Shown here: positions 1 through 8,203 of the stretch, in pieces
Layout: the number at the start of each line of letters is the position of its first letter
How positions within the stretch are numbered: the first letter of the stretch is position 1
Source: Verrucomicrobia subdivision 3 bacterium UBA7542
GTDB lineage: Bacteria; Verrucomicrobiota; Verrucomicrobiia; Limisphaerales; UBA11358
Direction of reading: 5' to 3'
NCBI GenBank assembly: GCA_002479245.1
Contig: DLMG01000280.1
Span: 1-16,705 of the forward strand
Length of the DNA stretch: 16,705 nucleotides
Notes under the pieces: generated by a model
Told to the model about the DNA's origin: nothing
Databases searched by the model: none
The model's input: the letters and a program-made list of their open reading frames with translations, nothing else
Position numbers and translations under genes: made by a program

Positions 1-48
1 ATGTTTAACTTGAGTCAATTCGGCACCCAATCCCCAACCCCAAAGAGT

Positions 49-77
49 TTGACATCTGCATCAATTTGCTCTATTGT
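49..77 (+). promoter_or_regulatory. Sigma70-like promoter of the glycine-rich protein gene
   Basis: A perfect -35 hexamer TTGACA (49-54) is followed by a 17-bp spacer and the -10-like hexamer TATTGT (72-77, 4 of 6 consensus positions, including the important first T, second A and last T). Transcription would start near 84, leaving a leader of about 20 nt before the ATG at 104. The site also argues against the in-frame TTG at 74, which lies inside the -10 box. Seen by eye only; no transcript data. Confidence 0.55.
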
Positions 78-103
78 TTCCACCCGGAAAGACTCCACTA
101 CTC

Positions 104-3100
104 ATGAAAACTCTCCGCGTTTTCCACCGGTTTGTTTCGCTGACCCGCCGCGCCCTGATTGCAGGGGTTATCGCCTTAATTTTGGCCCGCCTCCCGGCAT
201 TCGCGACGACCTTTACCAATGACACAACAATCAATGCAAACGACACGAATTATGAAGGGGCGGACATCATCGTCACCAACTGCACGGTGACGGTGGACGG
301 TCCGCACGCATTTTCCAGCCTGCTCGTGGCCGGAGGCGGCGTGCTCACCCACTCGTATTCCCCCAACGGCGTCATTTCAAATCTTCTCTCCGTGGTGGAC
401 GAATCCCAGGTGTTGAACGACACCAACCCGGTGACGTTGCTCAATTCCAACATCATAACCGCATCTGTCATGGTAACTGATTCCGGACAGGCGGTCGTTT
501 ACAGCAACGGAGTGGATTATCTGCTGACCAGCCCGGATGGCATTCTAACCCAGTTGCAGCGGACGACAAACTCCACCATCCCTGACGGCACCAATGTCCT
601 GGTGAGTTATGACGTGCTGCTGGGCGTGCTGCCCGCCGGGTTTAATCTGTCGGTGACGGGCAACGTGGAGGTGGCTGTGGGAGGAGTCATCAACGCAAAT
701 GGAAAAGGCTACGGCGGCGGCGTCGGACCCGGTGCCGGCCTCAGCGCCGGATATCCGCAGGACGGCAGCGGTGCCGGTTACGGCGGCATTGGCGGGATGA
801 GTTCCAGCAACGCAATGGGCGGCACAACCTACGGTTCCTTTGCCCAACCCACCGACTTGGGCAGCGGAGGCGGCGCCAGCTATGTCGGCACTGGGGGCGC
901 CGGGGGCGGCGCGGTGCAAGTCAGCGCTGGCGGAACGTTCATCATCAACGGCACCATCTCGGCCGACGGCGCCAACGGCACCAACAGCCGTTCCGGCGGC
1001 GGGGCGGGCGGCAGCATCTGGATCACAGCGCAACTGGTGTCCGGTTCAGGCGCCATCAGTGCGCAAGGTGGTGCGGGCGAACCGACCCACGGCGGCGGCG
1101 GTGGTGGCGGCCGAATTGCGATTCAATGTGAGGCGAACACTTTTGCCGGGTCGGCGGCCGCCTATGGCGGGGCCGGGGCGAAGACCGGCGGTGCGGGCAC
1201 CGTTTATACCGAACTGACCGGACAGAACGGGCTGCTGTTGTTTGACAACGGCGGGCGCACCGGAACGAACTCTTTGGTTGCCATTTCCAGCAGCGACATT
1301 GATGTGCTGATTCGGGGGAATGCGGCCGTGATTCCAAGCGGGGCGTGGACCATTGGAAATCTTACGATTGCTTCCAACGGCCTGCTCCTGGCCTCCTCCT
1401 CGTTATCACCCATCAACCTGACTGCCAGTGGCAACATCACGATTCAATCCGGTGGCAGCCTGCTCACCGACAGCGCAGGTTATGCCGCCGGGACGGGCAA
1501 CGGCTACGGCGGTTCTTACAATGATGGCAGCTACCGTCCTTGCGGTGGCGGCGGGTATGGTGGCAGCGGTGCCAACGGTGCTTCGACGAACGCCGGCGGC
1601 GGCACAACCTATGGTCCTCAAACATCTCCCACCATGTATGGCAGCGGGGGCGGACAATTGATGCCGTATTCCTTCGGCGGGGCGGGCGGTGGCGCGATTC
1701 AACTCAATGTCAGCGGCATTTTGCAGGTGGACGGAAGCCTCTCGGCCAACGGCGGCAGCGGTTCCGGTTCGGGCGGTGGCGGCGGCTCCGGCGGCAGCCT
1801 CTGGTTGACGACGGGAATATTAATTGGCTCCGGTTCCATCACGGCCAACGGCGGAAATGGGGCCGGCTCGATTGGCGGCGGCGGCGGCGGCGGACGCATT
1901 GCCATCTATCCCGCGGCGAACCTGTTCGGCGGAACGATTTCCGCCTATGGCGGCGGCGGGGACAATTGGGGCGGAGCGGGAACCGTCTTCCTCCAGCCCA
2001 CCGGACAGAATGGCCAGCTCATTCTGGACAACGGCGGAAACGTCGGAACCAACACGCTGGTGCAATCCGCGATTCCCGCAGATTTGATTTTACGCAACGG
2101 AGCGATTGGGTCGGCATCCAGTTCGGCGAGCTTTGCCAATTTGCTCATGAGTTCCAATGCATGGCTGACCGCCTACAGCTACTCCTTCAGCAAACCTGCC
2201 AACACCGTGAATTTCTCATTTTCGGGAAACGCCACCATTCAGGCTGGCAGCGGCATTTTCACGGACACTGCGGGCTACCCAGGGGGCCAGGGGTCCGGCG
2301 CGGGAAAATACTATTACTACAATTACACCTACGTGTGCGGCGGGGCGGGTCACGGAGGTTATGGTGCAAACAGCACCGGTAATTACGCTCTGGGGGGGAA
2401 TACCTATGATTCCACGACATCACCCTCCAGCCCTGGCAGCGGCGGCGGAAATTATTCCCCTTATTCCTTTGGCGGCGGCGGCGGCGGCGTGATTCGGCTC
2501 ACGGTAACTGGCACATTGCAAATGGACGGAACCATTTCCGCCAATGGCGGCAACGGTTCGAGCTACGGCGGCGGCGGCGGCTCAGGCGGGAGCATCTGGC
2601 TGACCGTGGGCACTCTGTCCGGCGCCGGCTCCATCACGGCGAATGGCGGCAGCGGAGCGAATTCCGTTGGCGGCGGCGGCGGCGGCGGGATCATTTACAT
2701 TCCCTGCAACAACAATTTGTTTGCGGGAAATGCTTCGGCGTATGGCGGCGGCGGCGCCAATTGGGGCGGGGCGGGAACTGTTCTAATCCAATCCTACGGA
2801 CAAAACGGCCAGCTCATTCTGGACAACGGCGGAAATGCCGGAACCGACACGCCGCTTCAATCCGTGAGTTCCACGGATTTGATTCTACACAACGGAGCAA
2901 TTGGGTTGATATCCGGCCCGCTGACCTTTGGCAACCTGCTCGTGAGTTCAAACGCCTGGCTGCTGATAACCAACAATTATTCCTACACCGTGACTTTATC
3001 GAGTGCGACCATTCAAGCGGGGGGTGGCATTATCGCCGATGCTTTTGGTTACGCAGCGGGCCAGGGACCCGGCGCGGGACAATACTATTACAACAATTCC

Positions 3101-5899
3101 ACTTACCCATGTGGTGGTGCAGGTCACGGAGGCTGCGGCGCAAACAGCACCGGTAATTATGCTGCGGGGGGGAATACCTATGATTCCACGACATCACCCT
3201 CCAGCCCTGGCAGCGGCGGCGGAAATTATTCCTCGATTTCTGTCGGTGGAGCGGGCGGTGGTTCGATTCGACTGAATGTGAGCGGCATTTTGGAGGCGGA
3301 CGGACGCATCTCGGCCAATGGCGGCAACGGTTCCGGTTCGGGTGGCGGCGGCGGCTCCGGCGGCAGCATCTGGCTGACCGTGGGCACCCTGTCCGGTGCC
3401 GGCTCCATCACGGCCAACGGCGGTAATGGAGTGGATGGCATCGGCGGCGGTGGCGGCGGCGGACGCATTGCCATTACCTATAACAACAATTCATTCACAG
3501 GTCCAGTTTCCGCTTACGGCGGCGGGGCCAACTGGGGTGGGGCTGGAACAGTCTATCTCAAGACAAACTCGCAGAGCTATGGCCAGTTGATCCTGAACAA
3601 CGGCGGGAATGCGGGAACCAACACCACGTTCAACGCCAGTTCCATCGACTTGTCAGTAACGGGCGGGGCCATCGGACAAGGCCCGCCCGGCGGTTGGAGT
3701 GTGCGAAACCTTCAAATCAGTACCAACAGCGTGCTGACGACCGTTGCCTCCACTTCGGCTCAAACTGTCAGCGTGACCGGCAACGCCACCATAAATTCCG
3801 GCGGTGCCATTTCGGTTGACGGCACCGGGAGTGGAGCCTCATCTGGAATCGGCGCGGGCGCCACCTCTTCCGGCAGCATCAAAGGTGGAGGCGGTCACGG
3901 CGGTTTTGGAGCGGCCAACCCTTCCGGATATGGCGGCGCTTACGACTCGATTCAATTACCGGGCATCGCGGGCAGCGGTGGCGGCAATGGCAGTGGCAGC
4001 AGCATTGCTCCGCGTGGCGGGGCAGGCGGCGGAGCGCTCCGGCTCACCGTCACCGGCACACTGGCCGTCAGTGGTAGAGTGTCGGCAAACGGCAAAAATG
4101 GAGACGTCAACAGTGGCGGCGGATCGGGCGGCAGCCTTTGGATTACCGCCGGCACCCTTGCCGGATCAGGAACCATTTCCGCAAACGGCGGCTCCGGCAA
4201 CGGGCTCGGCGGTGGGGGTGGCGGCGGTCGCATTGCCTTGGGATACACGACCAGTGCTTTTACCGGACCTGTCTCGGCTTGTGGCGGCAGCGGTTACGCG
4301 AATGGTGGTGCCGGAACGATTTACACCAAGGCCAACAACCAGTCCGTGGGTCAATTGCTGGTGGACAATGGCGGCCTGTCGGGCACGAACACACCGTTGT
4401 CCAGCGCTTATGGCACGCCTGCCTCACCTTTTAACCTTACGGTTGGTGATGGCGCAGTGGTTTGTCCGCAATCATCCTTCCCAGTGTTGAGCAATCTGAA
4501 CGTCACAGCCGGCGGCCTGTTTATCACCCTGTCCGGCCAGTCGAACCTGGACTTGGTGGTCCTGCAAAACGTGGACGTCGCGGCTGGCGGAGCCATTGCC
4601 GTGGATGCAAATGGCTTTGCTCAAGCCAGCGGGCCGGGCGCCGGGCAATCCGTCGGCGGATCCGGCAGCGGTGCGGGCTATGGTGGTCTGGGCGGGGCGT
4701 CCGCAACCGCTGCACCCGGCGGCACCAACTACGGTTCGGCCCAACAACCCGTGGACCAGGGCAGCGGCGGCGGATTTGGATCCGGACCACTTTACGGCGG
4801 TTCGGAAGGCGGCGGTGCAATCCGTTTGAACGTGGGCGGCGTTCTCACCGTGGACGGCCAGCTCAGCGCCAATGGGGATTGGGGCATTCAGGACAATTCC
4901 GGCGGCGGTTCCGGCGGCAGCATCTGGGTGACTGCTGGCACGCTGGTCGGGAACGGTCAAATCACCGCGGATGGCGGTGAGGGCGAATTATATGGCGGTG
5001 GCGGCGGCGCCGGTGGACGCATTGCCCTTTATTCGCATGCGAATGTCTTCTCCGGTCTGGTTTCCGTTTTCGGCGGCGAGGGTGATTTCCAAGGCGCCAA
5101 CGGCTCGATTTTCTATTCCACAAATCCTCCCTTGCAGGTTCTCTCGTACACACCCTCTGGCATTGTCAGCAGCGGCGTAAGTTCGGTGAGCCTGGTCTTC
5201 AACGAGGCGCCGAATCCGGCTTCATTCTCCGGAACCGACGTGTCACTCACGACTCCCAACGGGCCTCTGTCCGCAGGTGCATTCACCGTTTCCATGCTGA
5301 GCTCCTCCAGCTATAGTGTTAGTTTCCCACTACAGACGGCCGTGGGTAATTACACGTTCACGGTTGGAACCAACATCAACGACCTGTACGGCCAGCCCAT
5401 GTCGCAGGTTTACACGGGCACGTTCACCATTTCGCTGCCGGTCATTCAAGGCGCGATCACCGACACCAACGGACAACCGGTGCCCGGCGTCCTGATCCAG
5501 CCGGACGGCGGATTGTCCACCACCACCACCGACACCAACGGCAACTACGCGCTGGGAATCCTGCCCGGCTGGAGCGGCACGGTCGTGCCGTCGGGCGGCG
5601 GCTTCGTGTTTGCGCCTGGCTCGCGGGTTTATACCAACGTGACCATGTCCATCTCGAACCAGAACTATGTAGCGGTCATCACCATCGCACCCGCCGTGTC
5701 CGCCGGGCTGCAAACCACCAACCTGATGATGAACTGGTTTGGCATCTCTGGGGTAACCTACCAGATTTATTCCTCCACCAACTTGGTGGACTGGCTGCCT
5801 TATGGCGATGCGTTCCCGGGCACCAACGGGCCGGTGTTGCTGCCCATACCAATCAATGGCGAGCCGATGAGTTTCTTCCGCGTGCAAGCCAGTAACTGA
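104..5899 (+). CDS. Giant secreted glycine-rich repeat protein with verrucomicrobial C-terminal module
   Basis: The product has 1931 residues and is probably extracellular or cell-surface. Residues 1-34 form a clear Sec signal peptide: basic start, hydrophobic run, A-F-A cleavage site before T35. Residues 35-183 are a lead-in region. Six glycine-rich modules follow from about 184, 440, 706, 966, 1225 and 1488 to 1676. Each carries a G-N-x-T-I-like start, a G-S-G-G-G motif, S-A-N-G-G, G-G-S-G-G-S-[IL]-W-[IL]-T, a long glycine run ending R-I-A, and usually G-Q-L-[IL]-[LV]-[DN]-N-G-G. Next come an Ig-like domain (1677-1779), a carboxypeptidase-regulatory-like domain (1780-1858, with D-T-N-G-Q-P-V-P-G) and the verrucomicrobial C-terminal module (1859-1931). 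No beta-barrel, LPXTG or PEP-CTERM signal is seen. The ATG at 104 is preferred over TTG 74 because it gives a normal signal peptide and GGAAAG lies 12 nt upstream. It ends with tandem in-frame stops TGA TAA. The exact function is unknown; adhesin or matrix protein is a guess from architecture. Confidence 0.93.
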   Translation: MKTLRVFHRFVSLTRRALIAGVIALILARLPAFATTFTNDTTINANDTNYEGADIIVTNCTVTVDGPHAFSSLLVAGGGVLTHSYSPNGVISNLLSVVDESQVLNDTNPVTLLNSNIITASVMVTDSGQAVVYSNGVDYLLTSPDGILTQLQRTTNSTIPDGTNVLVSYDVLLGVLPAGFNLSVTGNVEVAVGGVINANGKGYGGGVGPGAGLSAGYPQDGSGAGYGGIGGMSSSNAMGGTTYGSFAQPTDLGSGGGASYVGTGGAGGGAVQVSAGGTFIINGTISADGANGTNSRSGGGAGGSIWITAQLVSGSGAISAQGGAGEPTHGGGGGGGRIAIQCEANTFAGSAAAYGGAGAKTGGAGTVYTELTGQNGLLLFDNGGRTGTNSLVAISSSDIDVLIRGNAAVIPSGAWTIGNLTIASNGLLLASSSLSPINLTASGNITIQSGGSLLTDSAGYAAGTGNGYGGSYNDGSYRPCGGGGYGGSGANGASTNAGGGTTYGPQTSPTMYGSGGGQLMPYSFGGAGGGAIQLNVSGILQVDGSLSANGGSGSGSGGGGGSGGSLWLTTGILIGSGSITANGGNGAGSIGGGGGGGRIAIYPAANLFGGTISAYGGGGDNWGGAGTVFLQPTGQNGQLILDNGGNVGTNTLVQSAIPADLILRNGAIGSASSSASFANLLMSSNAWLTAYSYSFSKPANTVNFSFSGNATIQAGSGIFTDTAGYPGGQGSGAGKYYYYNYTYVCGGAGHGGYGANSTGNYALGGNTYDSTTSPSSPGSGGGNYSPYSFGGGGGGVIRLTVTGTLQMDGTISANGGNGSSYGGGGGSGGSIWLTVGTLSGAGSITANGGSGANSVGGGGGGGIIYIPCNNNLFAGNASAYGGGGANWGGAGTVLIQSYGQNGQLILDNGGNAGTDTPLQSVSSTDLILHNGAIGLISGPLTFGNLLVSSNAWLLITNNYSYTVTLSSATIQAGGGIIADAFGYAAGQGPGAGQYYYNNSTYPCGGAGHGGCGANSTGNYAAGGNTYDSTTSPSSPGSGGGNYSSISVGGAGGGSIRLNVSGILEADGRISANGGNGSGSGGGGGSGGSIWLTVGTLSGAGSITANGGNGVDGIGGGGGGGRIAITYNNNSFTGPVSAYGGGANWGGAGTVYLKTNSQSYGQLILNNGGNAGTNTTFNASSIDLSVTGGAIGQGPPGGWSVRNLQISTNSVLTTVASTSAQTVSVTGNATINSGGAISVDGTGSGASSGIGAGATSSGSIKGGGGHGGFGAANPSGYGGAYDSIQLPGIAGSGGGNGSGSSIAPRGGAGGGALRLTVTGTLAVSGRVSANGKNGDVNSGGGSGGSLWITAGTLAGSGTISANGGSGNGLGGGGGGGRIALGYTTSAFTGPVSACGGSGYANGGAGTIYTKANNQSVGQLLVDNGGLSGTNTPLSSAYGTPASPFNLTVGDGAVVCPQSSFPVLSNLNVTAGGLFITLSGQSNLDLVVLQNVDVAAGGAIAVDANGFAQASGPGAGQSVGGSGSGAGYGGLGGASATAAPGGTNYGSAQQPVDQGSGGGFGSGPLYGGSEGGGAIRLNVGGVLTVDGQLSANGDWGIQDNSGGGSGGSIWVTAGTLVGNGQITADGGEGELYGGGGGAGGRIALYSHANVFSGLVSVFGGEGDFQGANGSIFYSTNPPLQVLSYTPSGIVSSGVSSVSLVFNEAPNPASFSGTDVSLTTPNGPLSAGAFTVSMLSSSSYSVSFPLQTAVGNYTFTVGTNINDLYGQPMSQVYTGTFTISLPVIQGAITDTNGQPVPGVLIQPDGGLSTTTTDTNGNYALGILPGWSGTVVPSGGGFVFAPGSRVYTNVTMSISNQNYVAVITIAPAVSAGLQTTNLMMNWFGISGVTYQIYSSTNLVDWLPYGDAFPGTNGPVLLPIPINGEPMSFFRVQASN
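2392..2458 (+). repeat. Exact 67-bp direct repeat, copy 1 (module 3)
   Basis: This stretch is identical base for base to 3166-3232, at an offset of 774 bp (258 codons, one module length). It encodes the G-G-N-T-Y-D-S-T-T-S-P-S-S-P segment and the following G-S-G-G-G. Flanking sequence is similar but has scattered synonymous and non-synonymous changes. This points to a recent duplication or gene conversion between modules 3 and 4. Confidence 0.95.
3166..3232 (+). repeat. Exact 67-bp direct repeat, copy 2 (module 4)
   Basis: Second copy of the block at 2392-2458, in the same reading frame and at the equivalent place in the next module. Recombination between the copies would delete or add exactly one module without breaking the frame. 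Confidence 0.95.
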
Positions 5900-5948
5900 T
5901 AACCCGGCATTAATTGGCATCCGGAGCACGGCTGGGACGGATGGGTGA

Positions 5949-5969
5949 AAGCCGGCCGGAAACCGGCTT
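5949..5969. repeat. Short hairpin between the glycine-rich gene and uvrB
   Basis: Arms AAGCCGG (5949-5955) and CCGGCTT (5963-5969) enclose a 7-nt loop. It is about 50 nt past the stop of the upstream gene, a reasonable place for a 3' end signal, but no run of T follows, so it is not a standard intrinsic terminator. It may act as an mRNA 3' stabiliser or a Rho-dependent end. The rest of 5900-6087 shows no gene. Confidence 0.4.
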
Positions 5970-6050
5970 CGCTGTTGCCAACAGGGCCTCATGGTTGGGT
6001 TGACCGCGCAGCTTACGCAAACACCGGCCGTTTCAACCCCGAAGCCCGCG

Positions 6051-6079
6051 TTGACACCCGGCAACTCCGCTCCTACTTT
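6051..6079 (+). promoter_or_regulatory. Candidate promoter of uvrB, implying a leaderless or nearly leaderless mRNA
   Basis: A perfect TTGACA (6051-6056), a 17-bp spacer and the weak -10 TACTTT (6074-6079, matching consensus at the first T, second A and last T). The -10 box ends 8 nt before the uvrB ATG at 6088, so transcription would begin at or beside the start codon. No Shine-Dalgarno motif precedes the ATG, which fits. No LexA-like operator of the E. coli CTGT-N8-ACAG type was recognised here. Confidence 0.4.
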
Positions 6080-6087
6080 CGCGTGGC

Positions 6088-8202
6088 ATGTTCGAACTCG
6101 TTTCGCCATATAAACCCGCCGGTGACCAGCCGCAGGCGATTGCGAAGCTGACGGAGGGGCTGTTGTCCGGCGCGAAACATCAGGTGCTGCTCGGCGTCAC
6201 CGGCTCCGGCAAGACGTACACCGTCGCCAATGTCATCCGCAACGTGGACAAACCGACGCTCGTCATCTCGCACAACAAGACGCTCGCTGCCCAGCTTTAC
6301 GCCGAATTTAAAAGTTTTTTTCCGAAGAATGCCGTCGAATACTTCGTCAGCTATTTCGATTATTACCAGCCGGAAGCCTATATCCCGCGCACCGACACGT
6401 TCATCGAGAAGGATTCGAGCCGGAACGAGGAAATCGAGCGCCTGCGGCTTTCCGCGATGAGTTCGCTGTTCTCGCGCCGGGACGTGATTGTCGTCGCCAG
6501 CGTGTCGTGCATTTACGGCATCGGCAGCAAGGAGGATTATACGGCCATGGTCATTCCGGTTCGCACGGGAATGGAATTGTCGCGCGAACAATTCCTCACG
6601 CGCCTCGTGGAACTGCTCTACGACCGGAATGACATTGAATTCACCCGCGGCCAGTTTCGCGTGCGCGGCGACACGGTGGAACTGCGTCCGGCGGGACGCG
6701 AAGACGGGCTGCGCGTGGAATTTTTCGGCGAGGAAATCGAGCGCCTCACCCGCTTCGAGCCGTTGACCGGCAATAAAATTGAAACGCTCGACGCCGTCAC
6801 CATTTTCCCGGCCAAACAATTCGTCACCACTGGCGACAAGATGAAACGCGCCATCCTCGCCATCCGCGAGGAGCTCGGCGAGCGCATCGCCTGGTTCGAG
6901 CAGCACGGCAAGCTGCTTGAAGCCCAGCGCATCAAGCAACGGACGGAATACGATCTGGAAATGATGGAGGAAATGGGCGTTTGCTCCGGCATTGAGAACT
7001 ACTCGCGCCACATTGCCGGGCGCGCGCCCGGCTCGCAACCCTGCACGCTGTTTGATTTTTTCCCGCCGGATTATCTGCTCGTCATTGACGAATCGCACGC
7101 CACGGTGCCGCAAATCGGCGCGATGTTCGAGGGCGACCGCTCGCGCAAAACGGTCCTGGTGGACCATGGGTTCAGGCTGCCCAGCGCGTTGGACAACCGG
7201 CCCATGAATTTTCTGGAGTTTCAGTCCATGCAGGGCCAGACGATTTACGCCAGCGCCACGCCCGCCGCGCGGGAAATCGAGTGGGCACGGCAGAGTGCCG
7301 GAACGCCGGCCTCCGGCACGGCTCGGTCAGATGATTTTTCAAAACGTGCCGGGCCGGAGGCCGGCGCTCCCATGCCCGGCGTCACGGAACTCGTCGTGCG
7401 CCCCACCGGTCTCATTGATCCAAAGGTCACGCTCAAGCCGCTCAAAGGCCAGATTGATGACCTCATCGAGGAATGCCGCAAGCGCGCCGACGCGAAGGAA
7501 CGCGTGCTCGTGACCACGCTCACCAAGCGCACCGCCGAGGAGTTGACCGATTACCTGCGCGACATCGGTGTCAACGTGCGCTACCTCCACAGCGAGATTG
7601 ACGCCATCGAACGTGTCGAGATTTTGCGCGCGCTGCGCAAGGGCGAATTCGACGTGCTGGTCGGCATCAACCTTTTGCGCGAGGGATTGGATTTGCCGGA
7701 AGTTTCGCTCGTGGCGATTCTCGACGCAGACAAGGAAGGTTTTCTGCGCAGCGAAACCAGTTTGATTCAGACGGCGGGCCGCGCCGCACGGCATCTCAAC
7801 GGCGAAGTGATCCTCTATGCCGACGTGATGACCAACAGCATCAAAAAGTTTCTGGCCGTCACCGAATACCGCCGCAAACGTCAGATCGAATATAACCGCG
7901 AGCACAACATCACGCCGCGCAGCGTCAGCCGCGCAGTCGAGGAAAGCCTCGCCACCTACGAATCAAAGCGCAAGGAAGCCGACGCCGTCTTGCGCGACGC
8001 AAAACTGGACGTTGACCTCACCGAAACCATCAGCGAACTGGAAGGCGAAATGTTCAAAGCCGCTGAGGATTTGCAATTTGAAAAGGCCGCGTTGCTCCGC
8101 GACCAAATCAAGGAACTCAAACGCATGATTGACGGCAGCAAACCTGAATCCAAACCGGCCAAACCCATCATCTATCGCAAATCGAGAAAAAGCCGCGTGT
8201 AG
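6088..8202 (+). CDS. uvrB: UvrABC system protein B (excinuclease subunit B)
   Basis: UvrB is the DNA-damage verification helicase of nucleotide excision repair. It is loaded by UvrA onto a lesion and then recruits UvrC for incision; it acts in the cytoplasm. The 704-residue product opens with the family motif Y-K-P-A-G-D-Q-P (8-15). Walker A is G-V-T-G-S-G-K-T (36-43). The damage-probing beta-hairpin is marked by S-Y-F-D-Y-Y-Q-P-E-A-Y-I-P. Walker B is D-E-S-H (334-337), motif S-A-T-P begins at 389, helicase motif VI is Q-T-A-G-R-A-A-R (561-568), and the UVR motif that contacts UvrC lies at about 645-680. The start matches family N-termini. E. coli UvrB is about 673 residues; the excess here is mostly an insertion of about 28 residues after S-A-T-P (about 403-430), encoded by a palindromic element. 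All catalytic motifs are intact, so the protein is probably functional. Its stop is 1 nt from the stop of the convergent CsgG-type gene. Confidence 0.98.
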   Translation: MFELVSPYKPAGDQPQAIAKLTEGLLSGAKHQVLLGVTGSGKTYTVANVIRNVDKPTLVISHNKTLAAQLYAEFKSFFPKNAVEYFVSYFDYYQPEAYIPRTDTFIEKDSSRNEEIERLRLSAMSSLFSRRDVIVVASVSCIYGIGSKEDYTAMVIPVRTGMELSREQFLTRLVELLYDRNDIEFTRGQFRVRGDTVELRPAGREDGLRVEFFGEEIERLTRFEPLTGNKIETLDAVTIFPAKQFVTTGDKMKRAILAIREELGERIAWFEQHGKLLEAQRIKQRTEYDLEMMEEMGVCSGIENYSRHIAGRAPGSQPCTLFDFFPPDYLLVIDESHATVPQIGAMFEGDRSRKTVLVDHGFRLPSALDNRPMNFLEFQSMQGQTIYASATPAAREIEWARQSAGTPASGTARSDDFSKRAGPEAGAPMPGVTELVVRPTGLIDPKVTLKPLKGQIDDLIEECRKRADAKERVLVTTLTKRTAEELTDYLRDIGVNVRYLHSEIDAIERVEILRALRKGEFDVLVGINLLREGLDLPEVSLVAILDADKEGFLRSETSLIQTAGRAARHLNGEVILYADVMTNSIKKFLAVTEYRRKRQIEYNREHNITPRSVSRAVEESLATYESKRKEADAVLRDAKLDVDLTETISELEGEMFKAAEDLQFEKAALLRDQIKELKRMIDGSKPESKPAKPIIYRKSRKSRV
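7294..7377. mobile_element. Palindromic element inserted in frame in uvrB
   Basis: About 28 codons here have no counterpart in ordinary UvrB between the S-A-T-P motif and R-P-T-G. Within them are two 23-nt inverted arms (7300-7322 and 7348-7370), complementary at 21 of 23 positions, around a 25-nt AT-richer loop (7323-7347). The arm core is GCCGGCCTCCGGC. The inserted peptide is rich in A, G, P, S and R and looks like a flexible surface linker. The layout recalls the palindromic elements found inside Rickettsia genes. Calling it mobile is inference from the palindrome and the clean in-frame insertion; no second full copy exists in this window. The insertion limits are estimated by comparison with remembered UvrB sequences and could be off by a few codons. 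Confidence 0.65.
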
Positions 8203-8203
8203 C

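Larger units (their letters stand above)
653..5131 (+). repeat. Six tandem glycine-rich modules inside the giant protein
   Basis: Module starts are near 653, 1421, 2219, 2999, 3776 and 4565, giving unit lengths of roughly 256, 266, 260, 259, 263 and 189 codons. The last unit is shorter because it lacks the tail with the D-N-G-G motif. Modules 3 and 4 are the most alike. Each unit has an in-frame run of GGN glycine codons, for example six consecutive GGC at 1874-1891. Such runs could slip, but only by whole codons, so length rather than reading frame would vary. Confidence 0.85.

Noticed and set aside
74..103. TTG start adding ten residues to the giant protein
   Set aside because: It lies inside the predicted -10 box, and the extension is proline-rich and would precede a normal signal peptide.
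3804..4490. 228-codon plus-strand frame within the glycine-rich gene
   Set aside because: An out-of-frame shadow produced by GGC-rich codons; the peptide is alanine-rich and has no start signal or domain.
653..5131. CRISPR-like or PE_PGRS/autotransporter interpretation of the repeats
   Set aside because: The repeats are coding, several hundred bp long and lack unique spacers; there is no PE domain and no C-terminal beta-barrel.
5949..5969. Intrinsic terminator after the glycine-rich gene
   Set aside because: The stem is only 7 bp and no T run follows; kept only as a hairpin.
5330..6109. 259-codon open frame on the minus strand
   Set aside because: It mirrors the 3' part of the glycine-rich gene and the following gap; the composition is low-complexity H, G and R with no recognisable domain.
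6073..7167. 364-codon open frame opposite uvrB
   Set aside because: A shadow of a high-GC conserved gene; the uvrB frame carries all helicase motifs.
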